This document shows positions 1 through 5,623 of a DNA stretch of 5,623 nucleotides, one piece after another (position 1 is the stretch's first letter; each line of letters starts with the position of its first letter). Both the position numbers and the translations under genes were made by a program. The notes beneath the pieces were generated by a model. That model saw only the letters and a program-made list of their open reading frames with translations, had not been told where the DNA came from and did no database searches. This stretch comes from ANME-2 cluster archaeon (lineage in GTDB: Archaea > Halobacteriota > Methanosarcinia > Methanosarcinales > Methanogasteraceae), in NCBI GenBank assembly GCA_003601535.1, contig PIXW01000085.1, positions 1-5,623 of the forward strand, in the 5' to 3' direction.

Positions 1-495
1 GATCTCATGCTTTCCGATATCAAAAATCTTGCTGAGCGATCTTTCGGTGCTCAATTCTGTTCCAGCCTCCTCCCACAGATAGGATAAGGAGTCGCCATCA
101 GGATCCGTAGATCCGGATGCGTCGAGCTTGATGTATGTGTTGGGCGATACGACCCGGTCACCGCCTGCATCTGCAACCGGGGGACGGTTCACACGCACGA
201 TTACCGTGTCGGTGTCGGTGTTGTTGCCGTCTGATACGGTCAGCGTGATTTCGTGCGTGCCAGGTGAAAATTCATAGTCAAATGATACCTGATCACTCAG
301 TACAATACCACCCTCTGTCCATTTATACATCAGGTTGGTGCCGGTTGATTTTGACCCGTCCAGCGTGACCAGTGTGCCTTCTGATACGTGCTGATCATCT
401 CCTGCAACGGCATCCAGCGCAGATGCGCCGCTCACGAGCAGCAATAACGCACATACTACCATCACATAATTTCTGCACCGGCGCAATCTGATCAT
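1..495 (-). CDS. Secreted PKD-domain protein, N-terminal part (cut by window edge)
   Basis: The reading frame is open from an ATG at 495 to position 1, giving 165 residues with no stop, so the C-terminus lies outside the window. Residues 1-26 look like a Sec signal peptide: a basic start (MIRLRRCRN), a hydrophobic core (VMVVCALLLLVSG) and an A-S-A site before LD. Two PKD-type (polycystic kidney disease, Ig-like) repeats follow. The first spans about 27-105, with LDGSKSTG, YKWTEGG and HEITLTVSDG. The second starts near 106 with ADAGGD, LDASGSTDPDGDSLSYLW and is truncated. The first repeat lacks the DPDGD loop seen in the second. Such repeats are common in archaeal cell-surface proteins, where they mediate adhesion or act as spacers; the specific role here is unknown and any catalytic domain would lie downstream. 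An in-frame TGA at 502-504 makes this the furthest upstream ATG. No Shine-Dalgarno site is visible, and a TATA-like box about 27 bp upstream suggests a leaderless mRNA. Confidence 0.85.
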   Translation of the reverse strand, partial: MIRLRRCRNYVMVVCALLLLVSGASALDAVAGDDQHVSEGTLVTLDGSKSTGTNLMYKWTEGGIVLSDQVSFDYEFSPGTHEITLTVSDGNNTDTDTVIVRVNRPPVADAGGDRVVSPNTYIKLDASGSTDPDGDSLSYLWEEAGTELSTERSLSKIFDIGKHEI

Positions 496-509
496 GATGC
501 ATCATGATC
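490..509. repeat. Perfect 20-bp palindrome over the PKD gene start codon
   Basis: GATCATGATGCATCATGATC equals its own reverse complement over all 20 bases; the symmetry stops at both flanks (T at 489, G at 510). It contains the minus-strand ATG at 493-495 and lies just downstream of the TATA-like box at 520-525. That is where a repressor operator or a start-codon-masking hairpin would act. Regulatory function is inferred, not shown. Confidence 0.55.
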
Positions 510-519
510 GGTATAATCA

Positions 520-527
520 CATAAACC
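520..527 (-). promoter_or_regulatory. Candidate TATA box (box A) for the PKD gene
   Basis: On the minus strand this reads GGTTTATG. The centre of TTTATG (about 522) lies 27 bp before the A of the start codon at 495. This matches the usual archaeal spacing between box A and the transcription start and predicts a transcript starting at or next to the ATG. It rests on one short motif, and ATTATACC nearby is a less well-spaced alternative. Confidence 0.4.
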
Positions 528-572
528 TTGTGCGTTTGCATCCGAAAGGCACACCGGTGCGATAAAATTCGA

Positions 573-647
573 TGCTCCGGTCGGGATTTGAACCCGAGTG
601 GCTGGCTCGAAAGGCCAGAATGATTGACCGGACTACACTACCGGAGC
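573..647 (-). tRNA. tRNA-Glu (anticodon TTC)
   Basis: The minus strand folds as a standard tRNA. The 5' acceptor strand GCTCCGG (647-641) pairs with CCGGAGC (580-574), followed by an unpaired A at 573. The anticodon stem CTGGC/GCCAG encloses the loop CTTTCGA with anticodon TTC (611-609), which reads Glu codons. The T arm is TCGGG-TTCAAAT-CCCGA. No CCA end is encoded, so it would be added after transcription. No intron is present. Besides translation, Glu-tRNA starts the C5 route to tetrapyrroles, which in methanogen relatives include the nickel cofactor F430. It lies on the same strand between the polymerase and PKD genes. Upstream boxes are weak: CTTTAG at 670-675 has the right spacing, whereas TTTATCC at 661-667 is too close. 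Confidence 0.97.
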
Positions 648-748
648 GACAGGAACATTAGGATAAATGGACTAAAGTGCACATTAACGTTTCGATTGCA
701 TATTGTGATTATGGGGGTTGGGTTACTGAAAATCAAGTTGTTGATACA

Positions 749-3361
749 CTACCCAAAATCAAAGAGAGATCTCTGTCTGGTTGTACTTTTAACCTTCTCT
801 TTCCTGCGTACGTTGACAGTACTCACAGCACCGATTCCGAAGTCCTGCAATCCCTTCTGTTTCGAGTCATAATTCAGTGTTTCATATTCCACACCGAATT
901 CACGGAGTATTCTCTCGACAGGAGGTAATATCTGTTTATTTATATAATAATTAACATTCAATGAAAGGTTGTGCTCTCTCACATATTCCGGATCCTCTGC
1001 ATGATCCACGAACAATCCATTGCCTGCGATAATAACAAATGGTACACGATCACCAATCGAGGGAACAGCTCCACCGCGCTTGCGGATCTTCTCTACAACC
1101 GTGATATGCGGCTGTTTACTCTTGTAGCTCTTCTCTTTCTTGGTATATCTTCTGGTGAGTACCAGATCTTCCATAAGATCCTCATCCCTGCGCACATCAA
1201 GATTTCTGACCCTGTCCACAACACCACGTACATACGTTACAGCATCGTCAACTCTCCCTTCCTTCAACACGAGTTCAAGAACCCTGTTAAGCGTTTTCGA
1301 TGTCAGACCGCACCAGTCACGTCTGACAGTCTCCATTCCTTTGACCTTGATGGAATCCTTCCATTCGCTATCTGTTTTTTCAAAAACCCATAATGCATAT
1401 CTCTTCTTTGCTATGAATATCGCCCTGCGAACGATTGATTCGAATTCAAGTTCCATAGGATCTGGCAATTTCTCAGAAACGATACCAGCAACCATTTTTC
1501 CTACCGATTCGGCATCATCGAGCGATACCTCACCATCCTCTGATGCGACCTGGACAAAAACGCTATCTGTATCACCATAGACCACCGATAACATGAAATC
1601 CTGCCCATCTGGAAGGTGTATCCTTCCAATCGATTTATCGATCAGTTCTTTCGTGTCAATGATGTTTTTGCGCCCAAAACTGGTTACTGCGTTGGCAAGG
1701 ACAAGGCTATATAAGCGAGCTCTTGCATAGCCAGAATATCCATAAAAACTGTTCAGCAGTATTTTCATTGCATACTGGGTCGCATCCAGCACCCTATATT
1801 CGTCTTCGTCTGCATGTTGCATTTTTTTCTTTGTTTCTGTCCGTCTATCCAGAAGATTTTTGAGAATGCTCGGTACAATGCCCTGATACACTTCCGCAGG
1901 AACGAACTCGCCCCCGGATGGCGCTCTAATGGCTCCACTGATCGGCTGATCTCCTGTGATGACGGTGCTGTAACAGAGATTATGCGCCATCATGATCGTC
2001 GGATAGAGTGATTTGTAGTCGAGAACCACGAGGTCCTTAAGCAGCCCACGCACCGGTTCGAGCACCGCGCCGCCTTTCAGTTCTTCGGAATCGGCGTACT
2101 GTTCATGTTCTGGTTTTGGCGGGATCACACGGTTCCTTTTCCCGAATTCCCGAAACATCAGGTTTTCAACCATCGAACTCTGCCCGCCATCCAGCACATC
2201 CTGCAGCAGGGCGCCACTCACCTGTGAGAGCGCTATATACTTGTCAAGGAGCCTCAGATCAAGCAGCAGGCGGAGAGCGAGAACCGAATCGCGGCGTGAA
2301 TATTCGATAAAATCGGCGAGTTTCTGTCCATCATCATTCCAGTATTCAGCCATTCGCTGGAACGGGACATCCAGTTTTTCGATGTCTAACAATGTCTTTG
2401 CCACATTCTTAAGAGTGTACTGCTTGATACTGTATTCCCTGCGGATCAGCGGTAGGACATCCGCAACGATCCTGCCTCTGACCGATACACGCGTGACATT
2501 TCCGATCTTGCGGCAGAATGCCGTCCTGGAATCTCTGCTGATGCTATCGCGTAATGTTTCCCCATTATCTTTTAATATCTTCACACGCTCTGTGATGTAC
2601 GGGAAATCAAACTCATTTGAGTTGTATCCAAGAATCACATCAGGATCATAATCCCGCACGATCTCAAAAAACCTGTTTAAAAGATCTGCTTCATTATCAT
2701 ACGTCTCAATGCCGTCACAATCTGCTTTTTTCCCAACAAGAACAAGTGTTCCCCCAATTCCCGGATAATCTGGCTTGAATGCAAGCGAGATCATGATGAT
2801 CGGCGAGCGATCAGAGGTCGGTACACCTTCATCGACCTGACACTCGATATCAAATGCAAGATACCGCATCGGTGCATTTTTAGTTACCTCGATTGGAGAT
2901 ACCTGTGATAGAACAGTCAGATCGGTGTTCACCTCACTGAGATACGCGGGTCTGGATGACGGGATATCTTCTGTCTGCGCCCATCCCATACCAAAGATGC
3001 CAGTATCGATCATGAATCTATTTCTGAACATGATGTCGGTTTCATAAACGCGATCCGCATATCTCCGCACCTCATCTCGAATCGCTGGCACATCCTTTGG
3101 CTTTCCAGTGAAGACCTTCAGCATCTTCACAGGATGCTCCTGATATCCAATAGGCTCGTATCGCAGAACGATTTCCGTTCGTTTGATCTCAGAGATCTCC
3201 TTTAATGAATCCTCTATCGAAACCGGTTGGGCATAAAAATAAGGCTCGAAATCCGGAACAAAACAACATACACTCCGTCCATCCGGATCACGCCCGAACA
3301 GTCTCACAACCGGTTTGCTGTTATCCAGGATATAATCGGCATCGATGATCTGAAACTTCAT
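749..3361 (-). CDS. polB: Family-B DNA-directed DNA polymerase with 3'-5' exonuclease
   Basis: Complete 870-residue archaeal replicative-type polymerase. The N-terminal region keeps residues that in Pyrococcus polymerase form the template-uracil pocket (Y10, P40, V91, R115 by alignment from memory). Exonuclease motifs: Exo I LAFDIE (D171, E173), Exo II YNSNEFDFPY (D252), Exo III YSRRD (Y354, D358). Polymerase motifs: A DYKSLYPTI (D448, Y453), B KILLNSFYG (K533, N537, G541), C YGDTDS (D597, D599), then KKRY at 652-655 and the thumb-proximal VRRDW near 679. All catalytic acids are present, so both activities should work. The tail QRSLFDFG (863-870) is a PCNA-interacting peptide of the QxxLxxF type. 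No intein interrupts motifs A-C. The start is well bounded: there is no other in-frame ATG before the TAA at 3395-3397, and MKFQIIDADYIL fits the family N-terminus. No clear Shine-Dalgarno site or strong TATA box was found. Expected at the replication fork with PCNA. Confidence 0.97.
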   Translation of the reverse strand: MKFQIIDADYILDNSKPVVRLFGRDPDGRSVCCFVPDFEPYFYAQPVSIEDSLKEISEIKRTEIVLRYEPIGYQEHPVKMLKVFTGKPKDVPAIRDEVRRYADRVYETDIMFRNRFMIDTGIFGMGWAQTEDIPSSRPAYLSEVNTDLTVLSQVSPIEVTKNAPMRYLAFDIECQVDEGVPTSDRSPIIMISLAFKPDYPGIGGTLVLVGKKADCDGIETYDNEADLLNRFFEIVRDYDPDVILGYNSNEFDFPYITERVKILKDNGETLRDSISRDSRTAFCRKIGNVTRVSVRGRIVADVLPLIRREYSIKQYTLKNVAKTLLDIEKLDVPFQRMAEYWNDDGQKLADFIEYSRRDSVLALRLLLDLRLLDKYIALSQVSGALLQDVLDGGQSSMVENLMFREFGKRNRVIPPKPEHEQYADSEELKGGAVLEPVRGLLKDLVVLDYKSLYPTIMMAHNLCYSTVITGDQPISGAIRAPSGGEFVPAEVYQGIVPSILKNLLDRRTETKKKMQHADEDEYRVLDATQYAMKILLNSFYGYSGYARARLYSLVLANAVTSFGRKNIIDTKELIDKSIGRIHLPDGQDFMLSVVYGDTDSVFVQVASEDGEVSLDDAESVGKMVAGIVSEKLPDPMELEFESIVRRAIFIAKKRYALWVFEKTDSEWKDSIKVKGMETVRRDWCGLTSKTLNRVLELVLKEGRVDDAVTYVRGVVDRVRNLDVRRDEDLMEDLVLTRRYTKKEKSYKSKQPHITVVEKIRKRGGAVPSIGDRVPFVIIAGNGLFVDHAEDPEYVREHNLSLNVNYYINKQILPPVERILREFGVEYETLNYDSKQKGLQDFGIGAVSTVNVRRKEKVKSTTRQRSLFDFG

Positions 3362-3611
3362 TGCGCGTATCTTCAGGTGTATGGTACTTATGGGTTACCG
3401 ATACTCTCTTGTTCTTTCAAATCTCGGATAACAGATGATCAGAATCGATTCGACTGGGCGGTCAGGAGGAATGCCGGTTGATAGGACGCAGGGCTGCTAT
3501 AAGCGCGCATGAGCACGAGGTCTGCGCTCAGACGTGATGCGAGAGTTGTGGTATCGTAATCAGATCTTTTTCAGCCACCTGTTTCCATCAACAATCGCCC
3601 TCCTTCCAGCG

Positions 3612-3645
3612 ACAAAACTGGCGATGCATAGCAATCTGGTTTTGT
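3612..3645. repeat. Inverted repeat / potential hairpin
   Basis: ACAAAAC (3612-3618) and GTTTTGT (3639-3645) are perfect complements. The stem can continue through T3619-G3638, G3620-T3637 and G3621-C3636, giving up to 10 pairs around a 14-base loop. No T-run follows immediately on the plus strand. It could be a protein-binding site or a structured RNA element; its role is unknown. Confidence 0.4.
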
Positions 3646-3720
3646 GACAGATGCTTCAAAAATGCCGCAGCATATCGAATCCAAAAATAATATTCCAGAA
3701 GAGCCTTCGCATACCAAACC

Positions 3721-3729
3721 TTTATGTTA
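3721..3729 (+). promoter_or_regulatory. Candidate TATA box for tRNA-Lys
   Basis: TTTATGTTA is centred about 28 bp before the first tRNA base at 3753, so transcription would start within a few bases of the mature 5' end, as is common for archaeal tRNA genes. The call depends on motif and spacing only. Confidence 0.45.
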
Positions 3730-3752
3730 CTGGATGACCCAACCCTCCAAGT

Positions 3753-3826
3753 GGGCTCGTAGCTCAGTCAGGCAGAGCGGTGGGCTCTTAACCCATTCGC
3801 CAAGGGTTCAAATCCCTTCGAGCCCG
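3753..3826 (+). tRNA. tRNA-Lys (anticodon CTT)
   Basis: Seventy-four bases fold as a complete tRNA. Acceptor GGGCTCG (3753-3759) pairs with CGAGCCC (3819-3825), followed by discriminator G3826. The D stem is GCTC/GAGC. The anticodon stem GTGGG/CCCAT has one G-T pair and holds the loop CTCTTAA, with anticodon CTT at 3787-3789 reading the Lys codon AAG. The T arm is AAGGG-TTCAAAT-CCCTT. CCA is not encoded and no intron is present. It sits about 140 bp ahead of mch on the same strand, but mch has its own promoter signals, so the two are probably separate units. A 6-bp inverted repeat (GCAGAC 3837-3842, GTCTGC 3851-3856) follows the tRNA and may lie in its trailer; it has no T-tract. Confidence 0.97.
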
Positions 3827-3924
3827 CTCATAGACAGCAGACAGATGGAGGTCTGCAAATATATGTAACAGGATCGTGATCGATTTTGCGGATGCCAATG
3901 AAACAGCGTCCCCACCCGATAATC

Positions 3925-3930
3925 TTATAA
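3925..3930 (+). promoter_or_regulatory. Candidate TATA box for mch
   Basis: TTATAA lies 35-40 bp before the mch ATG. Archaeal spacing from its centre places the transcription start near 3953, just ahead of the Shine-Dalgarno sequence, giving a leader of about 12 bases. Motif and spacing agree with the ribosome-binding site, but this is not experimental evidence. Confidence 0.55.
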
Positions 3931-3953
3931 CGATACGGAATCCTTGTGGAAAC

Positions 3954-3960
3954 AGGTGAT
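3954..3960 (+). promoter_or_regulatory. Shine-Dalgarno site that fixes the mch start
   Basis: AGGTGAT is a 7-base complement of the archaeal 16S rRNA 3' end (ATCACCT) and sits four bases before the ATG at 3965. It argues against the in-frame TTG at 3944, which would add seven residues and place this site inside the coding sequence. Confidence 0.7.
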
Positions 3961-3964
3961 CGCT

Positions 3965-4927
3965 ATGATCAGCGTAAATAAATATGGATACAGAGTATTC
4001 GAGGAGATGCTCGATCACGCAGAGGAATTGAATATTAATGTGTCAGAGTTAAGTAACGGTGCAACCGTTGTGGACGCTGGCATAAACACGGCGGGTGGAT
4101 ACGGTGCTGGCATGTACCTGTCAAAGATATGCCTCGCGGGTCTCGCAGATCTGCGGTTCGTACCGTACCAACTGGATGAGCACACCGTTGCTGGCATAGA
4201 GGTAGCGACCGATCAGCCGATCATCGCATGCATGGCATCCCAGTATGCTGGCTGGAGAATCGCTGTCGGAAAGTACTTTGCCATGGGTTCTGGTCCGGCA
4301 CGGGCGCTTTCATTGAATCCAAAGGATCTGTATGAAGAGATTGGATACAAGGATTCTTCAGATAAAGCGGTAATCGTACTTGAAACGGGACAATCTCCGA
4401 CAGAAGAGGTTGCGGACAAGATTGCAGGTGACTGTGGTGTTGATCCAGGGGAACTTTACATTGCGGCTGCGCCCACATCCTCGATTGCGGGATCTGTGCA
4501 GATCTCCGCGAGAATCGTTGAAACCGGAATACATAAGATGCATGATCTTGGATTTGATATTACATCGATCAAACACGGGTTTGGTATCATTCCGATCTCG
4601 CCGATCGTGGGCGACGACACCAGGTGTATGGGATCAACCAATGACTGCATCATCTATGGCGGCAGGACGTACTATACCATCGATTGTCTGGACATCGATG
4701 AACTCACTGAGTATGTGAAGAAGGTGCCGTCAGAAACATCAAGGGACTATGGAAAACCATTCTATGACACATTCAAGGCTGCTGGTTTCGATTTCTTCAA
4801 GGTTGATGGTGCGATGTTCGCGCCCGCAGAGATCATCGTGAACGAGCTCAACAGCAAGAAAACGATTGCAAGTGGTACGATCAACCCGCATGTGCTGATA
4901 CAATCATTCGGTATAATCGAGGTATAG
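3965..4927 (+). CDS. mch: Methenyl-tetrahydromethanopterin cyclohydrolase
   Basis: Complete 320-residue cytoplasmic enzyme of the H4MPT-bound one-carbon pathway. It interconverts N5,N10-methenyl-H4MPT and N5-formyl-H4MPT, between formyl transfer (Ftr) and methylene-H4MPT dehydrogenase (Mtd). The whole length matches the Mch family: MISVN start, NGATVVDAG (31-39), [15 protein letters not shown] (101-115), [16 protein letters not shown] (177-187), [12 protein letters not shown] (222-233), [14 protein letters not shown] (254-267) and a FAPAEI stretch near 285-290. R183 and E186 correspond to residues I recall as proposed active-site groups in Archaeoglobus Mch. The family is usually about 315-325 residues, so this is full length. 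The start is set by the Shine-Dalgarno site at 3954-3960. It appears to be transcribed alone, with its own TATA box and a terminator; neighbouring genes are not methanogenesis genes. The direction of flux, methanogenic or oxidative, cannot be read from this gene. Confidence 0.97.
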   Translation: MISVNKYGYRVFEEMLDHAEELNINVSELSNGATVVDAGINTAGGYGAGMYLSKICLAGLADLRFVPYQLDEHTVAGIEVATDQPIIACMASQYAGWRIAVGKYFAMGSGPARALSLNPKDLYEEIGYKDSSDKAVIVLETGQSPTEEVADKIAGDCGVDPGELYIAAAPTSSIAGSVQISARIVETGIHKMHDLGFDITSIKHGFGIIPISPIVGDDTRCMGSTNDCIIYGGRTYYTIDCLDIDELTEYVKKVPSETSRDYGKPFYDTFKAAGFDFFKVDGAMFAPAEIIVNELNSKKTIASGTINPHVLIQSFGIIEV

Positions 4928-4931
4928 GTTG

Positions 4932-4968
4932 CCCGAACTCCTTCGGGACCGTTTCTTTTTTTGGTTTT
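4932..4968 (+). terminator. Hairpin plus T-tract terminator of mch
   Basis: CCCGAA (4932-4937) and TTCGGG (4942-4947) form a 6-bp stem with a CTCC loop, beginning five bases after the mch stop. A T-rich run (4952-4962, then TTTT at 4965-4968) follows. Archaeal termination depends mainly on T-tracts, which are present on the plus strand only, so this serves mch rather than the convergent uridylyltransferase gene. Confidence 0.7.
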
Positions 4969-4990
4969 GCTGCGTCAATTGCACGAAAGT

Positions 4991-5623
4991 TTATCGTTCG
5001 ATTGCAGAAGATAGAAAGTCCTCAAGTTCGTGGTTAAACCGGTCATCAGCCAGAGAAAGTTCGATGTTCGCCTTTATCCAGTCAAGTTTGTTCCCGATAT
5101 CGTATCTTCGTCCCCTGTACATATAAGCATACATCTTCTCCTTTTCCATGATGTGCAGCGCATCAGTGAGCTGAATCTCGCCCCCTTTCCCTGGAGATGT
5201 CTGCTCGATCGCATCGAATATCGCGGGAGTCAGGATGTATCTGCCAATGATCGCCATATTTGATGGTGCCTCATCAGTGGATGGTTTCTCGACCATATCC
5301 TCGATTAAGTGCATTGAGCCGTCAACATGCTTCCCTTTTATTATGCCGTAACTGCTCACCTTCTCATCAGGAACAGTCTCAACAGCAATGATCGATGTCC
5401 TGAACTCCTCATATTTCCGGATGATCTCAGCTGTGCACCCAGGTATCGTTATGGTATCTCCGAGAAGCAGAGCAAACGATTCATCTCCCACAAAACTTTT
5501 TGCATGGTAAACAGCATCACCCAATCCTTTTGGCTCTCTCTGCCTCGTGTAAAAGAGGTTCACGCGCTCCATCATCCTATCAAGTTCATCCAGGGATTCA
5601 TTTCTCATCTCACTCTTTCCAAA
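4991..5623 (-). CDS. galU: UTP-glucose-1-phosphate uridylyltransferase, C-terminal part (cut by window edge)
   Basis: Converts UTP and glucose-1-phosphate to UDP-glucose and pyrophosphate in the cytoplasm, supplying sugar for surface glycans and protein glycosylation. The frame runs from the right edge to a TAA at 4991-4993, giving 210 residues. It stays open through 5623 (FGKSE precedes the internal Met at 5608), so that Met is not the start. About 80 N-terminal residues, including the GxGTRxLPxTK nucleotide-binding loop, lie outside. Visible GalU signatures, numbered within this fragment: RQREPKGLGDAV (27-38), LLLGD with probable metal-binding D56, VEKP (111-114), APSNMAIIGRYIL (119-131), GGEIQLTDAL (147-156) and GNKLDWIKA (177-185). 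These distinguish it from RmlA-type thymidylyltransferases. It converges on mch with a 63-bp gap. No terminator is evident on its own strand, because its downstream sequence is A-rich. Confidence 0.93.
   Translation of the reverse strand, partial: FGKSEMRNESLDELDRMMERVNLFYTRQREPKGLGDAVYHAKSFVGDESFALLLGDTITIPGCTAEIIRKYEEFRTSIIAVETVPDEKVSSYGIIKGKHVDGSMHLIEDMVEKPSTDEAPSNMAIIGRYILTPAIFDAIEQTSPGKGGEIQLTDALHIMEKEKMYAYMYRGRRYDIGNKLDWIKANIELSLADDRFNHELEDFLSSAIER

Larger units (their letters stand above)
3362..3752. other. Gap between polB and tRNA-Lys; no credible gene
   Basis: This 391-bp stretch separates the divergent polB and tRNA-Lys genes. Short frames crossing it are antisense to polB or run into the tRNA, and none has recognisable protein features. 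It contains an inverted repeat (3612-3645), a TATA-like CTATAAG at 3497-3503 on the plus strand, five Ts at 3567-3571, and the probable tRNA-Lys promoter at its right end. I recognise no C/D-box, SRP or RNase P RNA signature. Confidence 0.6.

Noticed and set aside
661..667. TTTATCC as the tRNA-Glu TATA box
   Set aside because: It lies only 14-20 bp before the tRNA, so transcription would start inside the mature tRNA.
971..1580. Two overlapping plus-strand frames of 140 and 146 residues
   Set aside because: Both are antisense to the well-supported polymerase gene and have low-complexity composition without motifs.
3471..3512. 13-codon frame (ATG at 3471) preceded by AGGAGG
   Set aside because: The purine run touches the ATG with too little spacing, and the peptide is very short with no recognisable feature; probably chance.
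3461..3575. Possible C/D-box guide RNA (ATGATC near 3434, GTGATGC near 3535)
   Set aside because: Neither matches the C box RTGATGA fully, and no properly placed D box (CTGA) follows on the plus strand.
3644..3868. 74-residue plus-strand frame
   Set aside because: It runs straight through the tRNA-Lys gene and resembles no protein; a chance frame.
3944..3964. TTG start seven codons upstream of the mch ATG
   Set aside because: The extension contains the Shine-Dalgarno sequence, begins at or before the predicted transcript start, and the family N-terminus is MISVN.
4991..5608. Treating the uridylyltransferase as a complete 205-residue gene starting at 5608
   Set aside because: The frame is open to the window edge and the nucleotide-binding N-terminus is missing, so the Met at 5608 is internal.

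Overview
The window looks like chromosomal DNA from a methanogen-related euryarchaeon. It encodes methenyl-tetrahydromethanopterin cyclohydrolase (Mch), a family-B DNA polymerase ending in a PCNA-binding peptide, two tRNAs without an encoded CCA, and TATA-type promoter candidates. Mch plus a secreted PKD-domain protein fits Methanosarcinales, ANME or related methane- or alkane-metabolising lineages. The sequence alone does not fix the genus, and Mch also occurs in Archaeoglobus and some other groups.

Layout: (1) 1-495, minus strand: N-terminal part of a secreted PKD-repeat protein, cut by the left edge, with a perfect 20-bp palindrome over its start codon. (2) 573-647, minus: tRNA-Glu(TTC). 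(3) 749-3361, minus: complete replicative-type DNA polymerase B of 870 residues. (4) 3362-3752: a gap of about 390 bp with no credible gene but one inverted repeat. (5) 3753-3826, plus: tRNA-Lys(CTT). (6) 3965-4927, plus: mch with a TATA box, a Shine-Dalgarno site and a hairpin/T-tract terminator. (7) 4991-5623, minus: C-terminal 210 residues of a UTP-glucose-1-phosphate uridylyltransferase, cut by the right edge and convergent with mch.

The genes do not form one pathway. They are single housekeeping units: replication, translation, the one-carbon pathway and nucleotide-sugar supply, plus one surface or secreted protein. Mch interconverts methenyl- and formyl-H4MPT in methanogenesis or its reversal. 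The uridylyltransferase would feed UDP-glucose to glycan synthesis. I saw no mobile element, CRISPR array, toxin or defence gene and no convincing new system. The items most worth a second look are the palindrome at the PKD gene start, the roughly threefold excess of GATC, and the structured gap before tRNA-Lys.
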